NCBI RefSeq assembly: GCF_028802875.1
Contig: NZ_JARAMP010000005.1
Location: 1 to 64,000 of the forward strand
Source: Seohaeicola sp024304985
GTDB lineage: Bacteria > Pseudomonadota > Alphaproteobacteria > Rhodobacterales > Rhodobacteraceae
Reading direction: 5' to 3'
DNA: 64,000 bases
Shown: positions 51,888 to 61,377 of the stretch, one piece after another
Position numbering within the stretch: the stretch's first letter is position 1
Layout of the letters: the number at the start of each line of letters is the position of its first letter
Made by a program: the position numbers and the translations under genes
The notes under the pieces: generated by a model
What the model was told of the DNA's origin: nothing
Seen by the model: the letters and a program-made list of their open reading frames with translations, nothing else
Database searches by the model: none

Positions 51888-54077
51888 GTGAGCGATTTCT
51901 TCCAACATGGCGACCTGATCGCGGTGCTGACCACGCAGCCGCTGGACCGGGTGCTGGATTACCGCGCGCCCGAGGGAGGCTGTCATCTGGGCGCTTTCGT
52001 CGAGGTCCCGCTTGGTCCGCGCCGGGTGCTGGGCGTGGTCTGGGGGCCGGGCCGGGGCGATTTCGATCTGGCCAAGGTGCGCTATGCCGCGCGCGTGCTG
52101 GATGTGGCCCCCATGCGCGAGGAGATGCAGGATTTCCTGACCCGTGCGGCCGATTACACGATGACGCCACTGCCCGCGATGCTGCGGCTGGCCACCCGCG
52201 CGCCGGGCTTGGGCGATCCGCCTGCGATGCGGCGGATCTACCGGCTGGGCGAGGGCCTGCCCGACCGCATGACGCCCGCACGCGAGAAGGTGCTGGAGGT
52301 CCTGCGTGACTATGGCGGGCTGGCCTTCACCTTGCGGGAACTGGCCGAGATGGCGGGCGTGTCCACGGGTGTGGTCAAGGGGCTGGCGGCGCAGGGTGCC
52401 GTGTCGGAGGAGGACAGCCCCCGCGATCTGCCCTTTCCGATGCTGGATCCGGGCCAGCCCGGCAAGGCGCTGAACGACGATCAGGCAGCCGGGGCCGAGG
52501 CGCTGCGCGCCGCTGTGGCAAAGGGCACCTATGGCACGACGCTTTTGCGGGGTGTGACAGGGTCGGGCAAGACCGAAGTCTATCTTGAGGCGGTAGCCGA
52601 GGCGTTGAGGCAGGGGCGGCAGGCTTTGGTTTTGCTGCCCGAGATTGCCCTGACCGCCGAATTCCTGACCCGCGTCGAGGCCCGGTTCGGGGCGCGGCCC
52701 GCGGAGTGGCATTCCGGCGTGACCGTGACCGAACGCCGCCGCATCTGGCGCATGGTGGCGGAAGGCGGCGCTCAACTGGTGGTGGGGGCGCGGTCGGCGC
52801 TGTTCCTGCCCTACCGCGATCTGGGCCTGATCGTGGTGGATGAGGAGCACGACACCTCCTACAAGCAAGAGGACGGGGTGCTTTACAACGCCCGCGACAT
52901 GGCGGTGCTGCGCGCCGCGATTTGCGGGGCAAGGGTGGTGCTGGCCTCGGCCACGCCAAGCCTTGAAAGCTGGGCCAATGCGGAAGCGGGCAAGTATGAC
53001 AAGCTGGTCCTGACCGACCGTTTCGGCGCGGCGGTCCTGCCCGAGATGCGGGCGATCGACATGCGGGCGGAAACCTTGCCGACGAACCGCTGGATCTCGC
53101 CCACGCTCCAGCGGGCCGTGACGCAGCGGATCACGCTTGGCGAGCAGGCGCTGCTCTTCATCAACCGGCGCGGCTATGCGCCGACGACGGTGTGCCGGGC
53201 CTGCGGGCATCAAATCGGCTGCGATCACTGCGACGCGCGGATGGTGGAGCATCGATTTCTCAAGCGTCTGGTTTGCCACCAATGCGGCGAGACGAAGCCG
53301 ATGCCGGAGGCTTGCCCCGCCTGCCATGTGGAGGGCAAGCTGGCCCCTGTCGGCCCCGGTGTGGAGCGGCTGACCGAAGAGGCGCAGGCCCTGTTCCCGG
53401 AGGCGCGGGTGGCGACGCTGTCGTCGGATATGTATGCCTCGGCTCGTGCACTCAAGGCCGAGATCGAGAGCATCGCCAGCGGTGGGGCGGATGTCATCAT
53501 CGGCACGCAGCTGGTGGCCAAGGGGCACAACTTTCCGCTGCTCACGCTGGTGGGGGTGATCGACGCGGATCTGGGCCTGCAAGGATCGGACCTGCGCGCG
53601 GCCGAGCGGACGTTCCAGCTGATGCGGCAGGTCGCCGGGCGGGCGGGCAGGGCCGAGAAGCGGGGGCAGGCGCTTCTCCAGACCCATCAGCCCGAACACC
53701 CGGTGATCCGCGCCATCCTTGCGGGGGATGAGGAGGGGTTCTGGCGCGCCGAGGCCGAGGAGCGGCGACAGGCGGGGGTTCCCCCTTACGGGCGGATGGC
53801 GGGGATCATCATCTCGGCCACCGAGGCGCAGGCGGCCTTCGATCTGGGCACGCATCTGGCGCGGCAGGATGCCCCGCTCAGGGCCATCGGGGCACAGGTC
53901 TATGGCCCCGCCCCGGCCCCCATCGCCCGGATTAGGGGGCGGCACCGGGTCAGGCTGCTGGTGCGGGCCGACAAGGGCGCGCCATTGCAGGCCGCATTGG
54001 GGCGCTGGCTGGGGCAGGTAAGGCTGACGGGGAGCCTGCGGCTGGCCGTGGATATTGATCCGCAGAGTTTCTATTGA
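51888..54077 (+). CDS. priA: Primosomal protein N' (replication restart helicase)
   Basis: 729 aa from GTG 51888; the longer frame reaching 51213 is antisense to the transaldolase gene. 3'-DNA-binding domain about 1-100, Walker A RGVTGSGKTEVYLE, DEEH in IVVDEEHDTSYKQEDG, the zinc region (CRACGHQIGCDHCDARM, CHQCGETKPMPEACPAC), GTQLVAKGHNFP and RAGRAEKRG. PriA reloads the replisome at stalled forks. Confidence 0.95.
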   Translation: MSDFFQHGDLIAVLTTQPLDRVLDYRAPEGGCHLGAFVEVPLGPRRVLGVVWGPGRGDFDLAKVRYAARVLDVAPMREEMQDFLTRAADYTMTPLPAMLRLATRAPGLGDPPAMRRIYRLGEGLPDRMTPAREKVLEVLRDYGGLAFTLRELAEMAGVSTGVVKGLAAQGAVSEEDSPRDLPFPMLDPGQPGKALNDDQAAGAEALRAAVAKGTYGTTLLRGVTGSGKTEVYLEAVAEALRQGRQALVLLPEIALTAEFLTRVEARFGARPAEWHSGVTVTERRRIWRMVAEGGAQLVVGARSALFLPYRDLGLIVVDEEHDTSYKQEDGVLYNARDMAVLRAAICGARVVLASATPSLESWANAEAGKYDKLVLTDRFGAAVLPEMRAIDMRAETLPTNRWISPTLQRAVTQRITLGEQALLFINRRGYAPTTVCRACGHQIGCDHCDARMVEHRFLKRLVCHQCGETKPMPEACPACHVEGKLAPVGPGVERLTEEAQALFPEARVATLSSDMYASARALKAEIESIASGGADVIIGTQLVAKGHNFPLLTLVGVIDADLGLQGSDLRAAERTFQLMRQVAGRAGRAEKRGQALLQTHQPEHPVIRAILAGDEEGFWRAEAEERRQAGVPPYGRMAGIIISATEAQAAFDLGTHLARQDAPLRAIGAQVYGPAPAPIARIRGRHRVRLLVRADKGAPLQAALGRWLGQVRLTGSLRLAVDIDPQSFY

Positions 54078-54436
54078 GGGGGTTTGGGGGCGTGTCCCGC
54101 CGTGGGACATTTTATGGATTGTGGAAATTCAATGGGTTACGCGGGCGTGTTAGGGGAATTTTAACGATCTGGCGGAAAGTCGCGTTGGTCGGCTATGCGG
54201 GACAAGGCGGGCGTTCGACTAGAGCGGCGTTGGGATAGTAGTCGTAGGGTGCGTGCTTGCACGCACCACTCCCCCGCAACAAGAAACGGTGCGTGCAAGC
54301 ACGCACCCTACGGTTCGCTCCCCCTCGCATCAAGAAACGGTGCGTGCCAGCACGCACCCTACGGTTCGCTGGCGTTGGATCGCCACCCCGCGTGTCGGCG
54401 AGGGCGCCGCCTGCGCTGAGCGTCGTGATTGCGCCC
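54078..54436. repeat. REP-like palindromic repeat cluster downstream of priA
   Basis: Three copies of a 20-bp palindrome (GGTGCGTGC NN GCACGCACC) lie at 54248-54267, 54288-54307 and 54339-54358. The last two sit in a direct repeat of 40 bases (54280-54319 and 54331-54370) that differ at one base and are 51 bases apart. The first copy is in the opposite orientation, judged by its CTAC/GTAG flank. Each copy can form a stable hairpin. The rest of the 360-base gap holds no credible gene. Not CRISPR: spacer and repeat architecture do not fit. Confidence 0.8.
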
Positions 54437-55321
54437 TTACCCCATCCGTTCCGAGGCATAGCTTCCGGGGCTGGCGGGGAAGACCACGGTTTTGTTGCCG
54501 TTCTGGAAGACGCGGTGATGGATATGGGCGTGGATCGCGCGGGAGAGGACCTGTGCTTCCACATCGCGGCCAAGGCTGACGTAGTCATCCGCACTTTGGG
54601 CATGGGTGATGCGGACGGTGTCCTGTTCGATGATCGGGCCTTCGTCCAGATCGGCGGTGACGTAATGGGCGGTGGCACCGATCAGTTTCACGCCGCGTTC
54701 ATAGGCTTGCTTATAGGGGTTCGCCCCCTTGAAGCTGGGCAGGAAGGAATGGTGGATGTTGATGATCCGGCCGGACATTTTCTGGCAGATCGCATCCGAC
54801 AGCACCTGCATGTAGCGGGCGAGCACGATCAGCTCGGCCCCCGACTCCTCGACCAGCGCCATCAGGCGGGCTTCGGCCTCGGGCTTGTTGTCCTTGGTGA
54901 CCTTGATCTGGTGGAAGGGCAGGTCGTGGTTCACCACCACTTTCTGATAGGTCATGTGGTTGGACACCACGCCCACGATGTCGATGGGCAGCGCGCCGAT
55001 GCGCCAGCGATAGAGCAGGTCGTTCAGGCAATGGCCGAAATTCGACACCATCAGCAGAACCTTCATCCGCTGGCCGGCCTCATGGATCGCCCAGTCCATC
55101 GCGAAGGTGGCGGCAATGGGGGCGAAACCCTCGCGCAGCGCGTCCGGCCCGGTGCCGGTTTCCGCCAGAAAGGTCATCCGCGCAAAGAACATGCCCGTCA
55201 GCGGGTCGTCGAACTGGTGGCTGTCGGTGATGTTGCAGCCATTCGCCGCCAGAAACCCCGAGATCGCGGCGACGATTCCGCGGGTCGACGGGCATTGGAC
55301 GGTCAGCACATGATGGGTCAT
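54437..55321 (-). CDS. purU: Formyltetrahydrofolate deformylase
   Basis: 294 aa from ATG 55321; the open frame continues upstream without homology. N-terminal ACT domain (VLTVQCPSTRGIVAAISGFLA), then the formyltransferase fold: VVSNHMTYQKVVVNHDLP, LIVLARYMQVLSD, INIHHSFLPSFKGANPY with the catalytic His, and ATAHYVTADLDEGPIIEQD with the catalytic Asp. Hydrolyses 10-formyl-THF to formate and THF. Roseobacters use it in C1 metabolism of methylated compounds. Confidence 0.95.
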   Translation of the reverse strand: MTHHVLTVQCPSTRGIVAAISGFLAANGCNITDSHQFDDPLTGMFFARMTFLAETGTGPDALREGFAPIAATFAMDWAIHEAGQRMKVLLMVSNFGHCLNDLLYRWRIGALPIDIVGVVSNHMTYQKVVVNHDLPFHQIKVTKDNKPEAEARLMALVEESGAELIVLARYMQVLSDAICQKMSGRIINIHHSFLPSFKGANPYKQAYERGVKLIGATAHYVTADLDEGPIIEQDTVRITHAQSADDYVSLGRDVEAQVLSRAIHAHIHHRVFQNGNKTVVFPASPGSYASERMG

Positions 55322-55452
55322 CGGTCTCTCCGGGTCACTCTGTTGCCCGGTTGGTAGCAGCAGGCCCGAGGGCAGGACAGCCCGGAAACGACCGCCCCAT
55401 GCGCCCGCGCGACGCAGGTGCAAGAGCGGGGGCCTCCGGGGCCTGTCGCGGG

Positions 55453-56544
55453 TCAGGCGATGACGGTGCGGCCCTGCTGATCGACCACGAGATCGGTCAG
55501 GATCGCGCCCACCCACATGGCGCAGAGCGCGGCCCATGCGGTGCCCACGAAGATCGACCCGCCGGTGACGCCCGCGCCGATGGCGCAGCCTCCGGCCAGC
55601 ATCCCGCCGAAGCCCATCAGGGCCGCGCCGAACATGGCGCGACGCATGTTGCTTTCATTTTCGAAGCCCTGAAACTTGAACTCGCGCGTGATGACGGCGG
55701 CCAGGAAAGAGCCGAGGAACACACCCGGCACCAGCCCGACATCGAATTCCAGCACCGCCGCGCGGTCCAGCGTGAACATCAGCATCCGGGCCGAGGGTCC
55801 GGTGAAGCTGGCGCTTTCGATCTGCACGGGGTCAAAGGCGATCTGCGACAGACCGAAGGTCAGCACCCATCCCAGCGCCACGGCAAAGCCCACGCCCGAG
55901 GCGAAGACCAGCCGCATCGCGCCGATCCGGTTGCGGCGGGACAGTTCCAGCGCCAGCAGGGCCATGGCGGCCCCGAAGGCCAGTCCCGCCCAATCGGGCA
56001 GGTGCAGCGCTAGCAGGATATCCATGTTGCGCCCGCCCGACGTGACCCATAGCCCTGCCAGCCCGTCGCGAAGGGGGCCGAGCCAGCCGGTGATGCTCAT
56101 CTGGGCGACCACGGCGAAGATCAGGCCCGACACGATGGAGCGCAGGTTGCCGGTGGCCCCCAGCACCAGAAGCCGGCCCGAACAGCCGCGCGCCAGCACC
56201 ATGCCGATGCCGAAGATCAGCCCACCGATGATGGCGCCTGACCAGCTGCCCGGCACGGCCATCATGCGGGCATCGGCGGCGCGCATCAGGCCCAGCATCT
56301 GCGCGCCCTGCACCCAGACGATGGCGGTCGAGATGGTCAGCAGCCAGACGGCCACCTTGTCGCCCAGCTGGCCGCGGGCGAATTCCACCGTCGCCGCGCG
56401 CAGGCAGAAGCGCGAGCGTTGCGCGGCGGCGCCGAACACGACGCCTGTGAGCAGCCCCAGAAGGGCGGCGGTTGGCTCTTCGCCGATGCGGTCCACCACG
56501 CTGAGCAGGTCCATGGCACCAATCCCGTTTCCATTATGTGCCAT
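55453..56544 (-). CDS. YeeE/YedE (DUF395) family sulfur-compound transporter
   Basis: 363 aa from ATG 56544. About nine TM helices with family cysteine motifs: QRSRFCLRAATVEFARGQLG, VLARGCSGRLLVLGATGNLR, and GGMLAGGCAIGAGVTGGS. The YeeE family imports thiosulfate or related sulfur compounds through conserved Cys residues. No TusA-like gene is adjacent. Divergent from the DddW-like cupin, which may also involve sulfur. Confidence 0.85.
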   Translation of the reverse strand: MAHNGNGIGAMDLLSVVDRIGEEPTAALLGLLTGVVFGAAAQRSRFCLRAATVEFARGQLGDKVAVWLLTISTAIVWVQGAQMLGLMRAADARMMAVPGSWSGAIIGGLIFGIGMVLARGCSGRLLVLGATGNLRSIVSGLIFAVVAQMSITGWLGPLRDGLAGLWVTSGGRNMDILLALHLPDWAGLAFGAAMALLALELSRRNRIGAMRLVFASGVGFAVALGWVLTFGLSQIAFDPVQIESASFTGPSARMLMFTLDRAAVLEFDVGLVPGVFLGSFLAAVITREFKFQGFENESNMRRAMFGAALMGFGGMLAGGCAIGAGVTGGSIFVGTAWAALCAMWVGAILTDLVVDQQGRTVIA

Positions 56545-56717
56545 GGGCAATGACAGGGGCGGCGGGCCCTGTCCTTGATCCAGATCAGAGGGGGTGTTCT
56601 GGGGCGTCAGGCAGGTCGAAAGCGTCGGTCGCGGTGTCGCTTCTGTCCGCGAAATCCGGCGGGCGGCGCTGTATCCGCTGTCGGGCAGGCAGGGCGCGCG
56701 GCAGAAGGATGGCGGGC

Positions 56718-57179
56718 ATGGAGCAGATCGGAGTGCCGGAGGTAGGCCAGATGGAGGGGCAGGCCGGGATGCTGGCCGCGGCCTTGATGGCGATGGCGGC
56801 CTTGCCGGTGCGGGTCGATCTGGCCACGCTGCCGCTGGAGGGGGGCGAGGATCCGGCCTTCGGCACGGTGCGCTGGCGGACGCTGTTCTGTGCGGATCGC
56901 ACGGCCACCGGCGGCGTGGTCATGGGGATCGCGGAATTCGCGCCCGGCGGGACCTTGCTGCCGCATCGCCACAGCCCGGCCGAGGTCTATTTCGGGCTGG
57001 AGGGGGCGGCAGTCGTGACCGTGGACGGGGTGCCGCAGGCGATGGGGCCGGGGGTGGCATTGTTCATTCCGGGGGATGCCGAACATGGCACGGTGGCGGG
57101 GGCTGAGGGGTTCCGGATGCTTTACGTCTTTCCGCGCGACCGTTTTTCCGAGGTGGAGTATCGGTTTTCGCCGCTCTGA
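56718..57179 (+). CDS. Cupin, candidate DMSP lyase DddW
   Basis: 153 aa from ATG 56718, preceded by AAGGA at 8-base spacing; ATG 56709 is the alternative. The single cupin domain has GTLLPHRHSPAEVYFGLEG (His83, His85, Glu89, Tyr91) and LFIPGDAEHGTVAG (His123). I recall DddW of Ruegeria as 152 aa with metal ligands His81, His83, Glu87, His121 and catalytic Tyr89, the same spacing shifted by two. The preceding VRWRTLF and the C-terminal EVEYRF also look DddW-like. The enzyme would cleave dimethylsulfoniopropionate to DMS and acrylate. Other cupins share HxHxxxE, so this needs alignment or assay. Confidence 0.6.
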   Translation: MEQIGVPEVGQMEGQAGMLAAALMAMAALPVRVDLATLPLEGGEDPAFGTVRWRTLFCADRTATGGVVMGIAEFAPGGTLLPHRHSPAEVYFGLEGAAVVTVDGVPQAMGPGVALFIPGDAEHGTVAGAEGFRMLYVFPRDRFSEVEYRFSPL

Positions 57180-57267
57180 GCGTGGATCGCGGGCGCACAG
57201 GGGGATGTGCGCGGATAGGGTGATCTGGCCTCTCGCCAAGCGCGAAAAATCGGCGTAAGCCGTTAAC

Positions 57268-58497
57268 ATGCAAATCATTCCGCTTGCCCATGCCAAGGAT
57301 TTGCCGGTCTGGCGCAGACCGGTGACGCTGCTGTTCGTGATGGCCGCCGCGATGCCCATCGCCTTTGCCACATGGTCGGCGCTGCTCAATAACTTCGTGA
57401 TCGAGGTGGCGCAGTTCGACGGCTCGGACATTGGCTGGCTGCACACGGTACGGGAGATTCCGGGGTTTCTGGCGATTGGCGTGATCGCGATCCTGATGTT
57501 CATGCGCGAGCAGGTGCTGGGAATGGTGGCGCTGATCCTGCTGGGGGTGGCGACGGCGATGACCGCGTGGTTTCCCAGTCTGGGCGGGATTCTGACGATC
57601 ACCATGCTGTCGTCGATCGGGTTTCATTATTACGAGACGGTGAATCAGTCCTTGCAGTTGCAATGGCTGCCCAAGGACCGCGCGCCGCAGATGTTGGGCT
57701 GGCTGCTGGCGGCGGGGTCGGGGGCGACGCTTGTCGCCTATCTGTGCATCATCGTGACATGGGAGGCGTTGGGCCTGACCTATAACATGGTCTACTTGCT
57801 GTCGGGCGGCTTCACGGCGGCGGTGGCCCTGTTCGCGCTTCTGGCCTATCCGCAGTTCGAGGCGCCCGATCCGCAGATCAAGAAGATGGTGCTGCGGCGG
57901 CGGTACTGGCTGTATTATGCGCTTCAGTTCATGTCGGGCGCGCGGCGGCAGATCTTTGTCGTCTTCGCAGGCTTCATGATGGTCGAGAAGTTCGGTTTTC
58001 GCGTCCATGAGGTCACCGCATTGTTCACCATCAATCTGGTGGTCAACATGATCGCGGCCCCGCTGCTGGGCCGGGCGGTGGCGCGCTGGGGCGAGCGCAA
58101 GGCGCTGGCGGTGGAATATACGGGGCTGGTCTGCGTGTTTCTGGGCTATGGCGGGATCTACTGGTTCGGCTGGGGCGTGATGATGGCGGCGTTCCTTTAT
58201 GTGATGGACCACGTTTTCTTTGCCATGGCGCTGGCGCTGAAGACCTATTTCCAGAAGATCGCCGATCCGCGCGACATTGCGCCGACGGCGGCGGTCGCCT
58301 TTACCATCAATCACATCGCTGCGGTTTTCCTTCCGGCGTCGCTGGGCTATCTGTGGCTTGTCTCGCCGAGTTCGGTTTTCGTGCTGGCGGCGGCCATGGC
58401 GGGTATCTCTTTCTGTCTGGCCATGCTGATCCCGCGCCATCCCGAACCCGGGAACGAGACGATTTTTGCCCGGTTCCTGCCGGCCCCGGCGGAGTGA
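57268..58497 (+). CDS. MFS transporter, 12 TM
   Basis: 409 aa. Twelve hydrophobic helices; motifs VTLLFVMAAAMPIAFATWS (TM1), MVALILLGVATAMTAWFPS, AAPLLGRAVARWGERKAL (loop motif A-like, between the two halves), and ISFCLAMLIPRHPEPG. No substrate can be read. It starts 88 bases after the cupin stop; a shared transcript is possible but not clear. Confidence 0.82.
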   Translation: MQIIPLAHAKDLPVWRRPVTLLFVMAAAMPIAFATWSALLNNFVIEVAQFDGSDIGWLHTVREIPGFLAIGVIAILMFMREQVLGMVALILLGVATAMTAWFPSLGGILTITMLSSIGFHYYETVNQSLQLQWLPKDRAPQMLGWLLAAGSGATLVAYLCIIVTWEALGLTYNMVYLLSGGFTAAVALFALLAYPQFEAPDPQIKKMVLRRRYWLYYALQFMSGARRQIFVVFAGFMMVEKFGFRVHEVTALFTINLVVNMIAAPLLGRAVARWGERKALAVEYTGLVCVFLGYGGIYWFGWGVMMAAFLYVMDHVFFAMALALKTYFQKIADPRDIAPTAAVAFTINHIAAVFLPASLGYLWLVSPSSVFVLAAAMAGISFCLAMLIPRHPEPGNETIFARFLPAPAE

Positions 58498-58503
58498 CCC
58501 TGC

Positions 58504-59916
58504 ATGCCAAGCCCTGATCTGACCGAAGTTGCCGAGCGCCCCGCAGTGAGTGGCAAATCACAAGCGAAGTTCCTGACCGGATCGACCATGCGTCATGTGG
58601 TCGTGATGACGCTGACAGGCTCGCTGGGGCTGAGCTTTCTGTTTCTGGTGGATTTTCTGGCGTTGTGGTGGATCAGCCGTCTGGAGAACGAGGTGCTGAT
58701 CACCGCCATCGGCTTTGCGGGGACGATCCAGTTCTTCGTGATGTCCGTGGCCGTGGGGATGATGATCGGCGCCGTTGCCTTGGTCAGTCGCGCGCTGGGC
58801 ATGGGCGACCCCGAGGAGGCGCGCCGGATCGCCACATCGGCGATGATCTATGGCGCGAGTTTCCAGACGGCGCTGGCCGTTCTGGTCTTCATCTTCCGTC
58901 GCGAGATCCTGATCTGGACCGGGGCCGAGGGCGCGGCGCTGGAGGTGGCGGTCGATTTCCTTGGGATCTCGCTGCCGTCCTTGCCCTTTGTCGCCATCGG
59001 CATGTGCGCGAGCGCGGTGCTGCGCGCGGCGGGCGAGGCGTGGCGGTCCATGATGGTTACAGTGTCGGCGGGCGTTGTGGCGCTGATCGTCGATCCGATC
59101 CTGATCGTCTGGATGGGCTATGGCGTGAGCGGTGCGGCCATGGCCATCGTGCTGTCGCGGCTGGCGATGGCGGTGATGGGCTTCTATTGGGTCAGCCGGT
59201 CGCGCAACCTGCTGGCGCGCCCGAGTCTGATCGACCTGCGCGCCTTCCTTATGCCTTTCGCGGCGATTGCCATTCCGGCTGTGGCGACGCAGGTCTCGAC
59301 CCCTTTCGGCAACTGGATTCTTGTGCGGGCCATGGCGCAGCATGGGGACAGCGCCGTGGCGGGTCTGGGCGTGGTGATGCGCCTGACCATCGTCTGTTTC
59401 GGGGGCATTTTCGCGCTTTCGGGGGCGATCGGCGGGATCATCGGGCAGAATTACGGGGCCAAGCAATATGACCGCGTGGCCTCGGCCTATACCGATGCGC
59501 TGAAATTCTGCGCCATCTATACTGCCGTGATCTGGGTGCTGCTGATCCTGTCCGCGGATCTGATCGCGGGGTCCTTCGGGCTGGGGGAAGACGGGGCCGA
59601 GATCGTGCGGGTCTTTGCCTTCTACGCGGCGGGGACCTTCGTGTTCACAGGCGCGCTGTTCGTGTCCAATGCAGCGTTCAACAATCTGGGTCGTCCGCTT
59701 TGGGCGACGGCGGCCAATTGGGCGCGCGATGCGATCCTGATGGCGCCACTGGCCTTTGGTCTGGGCGCGCTCTATGCCGGGGGCGGGGTGATCATGGGGC
59801 AGGCGCTGGCCAATACGCTGGCGGGCATTCTTGCGGCCTGGATCGGCTGGCGCTTTGTGCGCCGCCTGAACGGGCGGCCTGCACCCGTGCTTGACGGCAG
59901 GCCCGCATCCACATAA
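58504..59916 (+). CDS. MATE family multidrug/toxin efflux protein
   Basis: 470 aa, twelve TM helices. MRHVVVMTLTGSLGLSFLFL, VGMMIGAVALVSRALGMGD and FGGIFALSGAIGGIIGQNYGA are typical MATE segments. Uses H+ or Na+ to export cations or drugs across the inner membrane. It starts 6 bases after the MFS stop, so the two are probably one operon. Confidence 0.9.
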   Translation: MPSPDLTEVAERPAVSGKSQAKFLTGSTMRHVVVMTLTGSLGLSFLFLVDFLALWWISRLENEVLITAIGFAGTIQFFVMSVAVGMMIGAVALVSRALGMGDPEEARRIATSAMIYGASFQTALAVLVFIFRREILIWTGAEGAALEVAVDFLGISLPSLPFVAIGMCASAVLRAAGEAWRSMMVTVSAGVVALIVDPILIVWMGYGVSGAAMAIVLSRLAMAVMGFYWVSRSRNLLARPSLIDLRAFLMPFAAIAIPAVATQVSTPFGNWILVRAMAQHGDSAVAGLGVVMRLTIVCFGGIFALSGAIGGIIGQNYGAKQYDRVASAYTDALKFCAIYTAVIWVLLILSADLIAGSFGLGEDGAEIVRVFAFYAAGTFVFTGALFVSNAAFNNLGRPLWATAANWARDAILMAPLAFGLGALYAGGGVIMGQALANTLAGILAAWIGWRFVRRLNGRPAPVLDGRPAST

Positions 59917-59948
59917 CGGCTTGGGTCACACCTGTCCGGAGAGATGCC

Positions 59949-60818
59949 ATGCCCACTTTCACCGCCATTACCACCCTGACCGGCAAGACCCCCGCCGAGG
60001 CGCTGGGCGAGGCTGTCGAGACCCTGACCCCGGAACCCGAGGGCGTGGGCGTCTTCGAGATCGAGGATGGCTCGGGCCTGTGGGAAGTGGCCTGCTACTT
60101 TACCGAAAAGCCCGACCATGCGGGGCTGGCGCTGCTGGCGACGATCCACGGGGCGAAACCCTTTGCCATTTCCGAACTGCCCGAGACCGACTGGGTGGCC
60201 AAGGTCAAGCGCGAGCTGTCGCCGGTCGTGGCGGGGCGGTTCTTCGTCTATGGCAGCCATGACGCGGACAAAGTGCCCGACGGGGTCGAGGCACTGCTGA
60301 TCGAGGCGGCGATGGCCTTTGGCACGGGGCATCACGGCACGACGCAGGGCTGTCTGCGGGCGCTGGACCGTCTGGATAACGGCGGGTTCACGGGGCAATC
60401 CGTGGCCGATATCGGCTGCGGCACCGCCGTTCTGGCGATGGCGGCGGCGCGGATCTGGCCGAACCCGGTGCTGGCGGGCGATATCGACGAGGTCGCGGTC
60501 GATGTGGCCGAGGCCAATGTGTCAGCAAATGGGCTGGAAGGGCGCGTCCATTGTGTCGAGGCGACAGGGTTTGACCATCCGGCCATCGCGGCGGCCAGCC
60601 CCTTTGATCTGGTCTTTGCCAATATCCTGAAAGGTCCCTTGATCGATCTGGCCCCCGACATGGCAAAACACCTGATTGCAGGGGGCTATGCGATCCTGTC
60701 GGGAATCCTGAACGAGCAGGCCGACGAGGTGATCGAGGTTTACTCAACCAATGGTATTAATCTTGTGAATCGCGAAGAAATTGGCGAGTGGACGACGCTG
60801 ACTCTTCGTAAAAATTGA
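59949..60818 (+). CDS. prmA: Ribosomal protein L11 methyltransferase
   Basis: 289 aa. C-terminal methyltransferase fold: FGTGHHGTTQGCLRALDRL, VADIGCGTAVLAMAAARI (SAM motif I), AGDIDEVAVDVAEANVSANG, and VFANILKGPLIDLAP (NILxxPL motif IV). Trimethylates ribosomal protein L11 in the cytoplasm. Length normal. Confidence 0.92.
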   Translation: MPTFTAITTLTGKTPAEALGEAVETLTPEPEGVGVFEIEDGSGLWEVACYFTEKPDHAGLALLATIHGAKPFAISELPETDWVAKVKRELSPVVAGRFFVYGSHDADKVPDGVEALLIEAAMAFGTGHHGTTQGCLRALDRLDNGGFTGQSVADIGCGTAVLAMAAARIWPNPVLAGDIDEVAVDVAEANVSANGLEGRVHCVEATGFDHPAIAAASPFDLVFANILKGPLIDLAPDMAKHLIAGGYAILSGILNEQADEVIEVYSTNGINLVNREEIGEWTTLTLRKN

Positions 60819-60930
60819 TAGATTAAGGTTAAATTGCAGCGGCTTGGGCGGACTTGCCTTAGTTATGCCGTAATTCCCGCATAAGCAGAGTACCAGATTT
60901 TCGGTGGGGGCCGATGTTGGGAGCTCTGAC

Positions 60931-61275
60931 ATGTCAGATGCATTTCAGGATTTTGACAACCGCTTGCGGCGCATCCAGAAGTCGCGGGTCAAGCTGGCGA
61001 ATGGCTATGTTTCGGTCGTCGGGGACGATGGTCTGATCGTCGTCAAGCCGCGCCGCACACGGCGTTCCTTTTCCCTTCGCGTTCTCACCTTCGTGATTGT
61101 TGGGTTTCTTGGCTTCAAGATCATGATCCTGGCGGTTCTGGGTCTGCCGGTCTATCAGGATCGCGTGGCGTCCCTGCAAAAGGGATCGACGGTCGAAAAG
61201 GCCGGGGCTTGGCTGATGCAGGCCGATCCGCTCAGCGTGACATTGGCCGACAAGCTGCGCCGGTATCTGCCCTGA
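60931..61275 (+). CDS. Small single-pass membrane protein, 114 aa
   Basis: ATG 60931 follows GGGAG at 8-base spacing. A basic N-terminal part (DNRLRRIQKSRVKLANGYVS; KPRRTRRS) is followed by one TM helix at about 50-70 (LTFVIVGFLGFKIMILAVLG) and a periplasmic tail ending LADKLRRYLP. No domain is recognised. A classical terminator follows. Confidence 0.65.
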   Translation: MSDAFQDFDNRLRRIQKSRVKLANGYVSVVGDDGLIVVKPRRTRRSFSLRVLTFVIVGFLGFKIMILAVLGLPVYQDRVASLQKGSTVEKAGAWLMQADPLSVTLADKLRRYLP

Positions 61276-61313
61276 TCCGGGGACCGTTTGGCTGGCGCTG
61301 ATCCGCAGAATTG

Positions 61314-61350
61314 AAAAAGCCGCGCATCCTTTCGGGACGCGCGGCTTTTT
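61314..61350. terminator. Bidirectional rho-independent terminator
   Basis: AAAAA-GCCGCGC and GCGCGGC-TTTTT flank a 13-base loop (7-bp GC stem). It sits between the convergent 114-aa membrane protein and DUF1127 genes and can serve both strands. Confidence 0.85.
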
Positions 61351-61377
61351 GCTGCCGTGAGTGGCGCCTGGGTCGGA

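Noticed and set aside
51144..54110. A 988-codon minus-strand open frame across the transaldolase gene and priA
   Set aside because: Only the last 217 codons match a protein family. The rest is antisense to priA, rich in Arg/His/Pro/Gln, and reflects the codon bias of this GC-rich genome.
54246..54370. Possible CRISPR array
   Set aside because: Only two to three repeats, each self-palindromic, with an 11-base spacer between the direct repeats and no cas genes nearby. REP-like repeats fit better.
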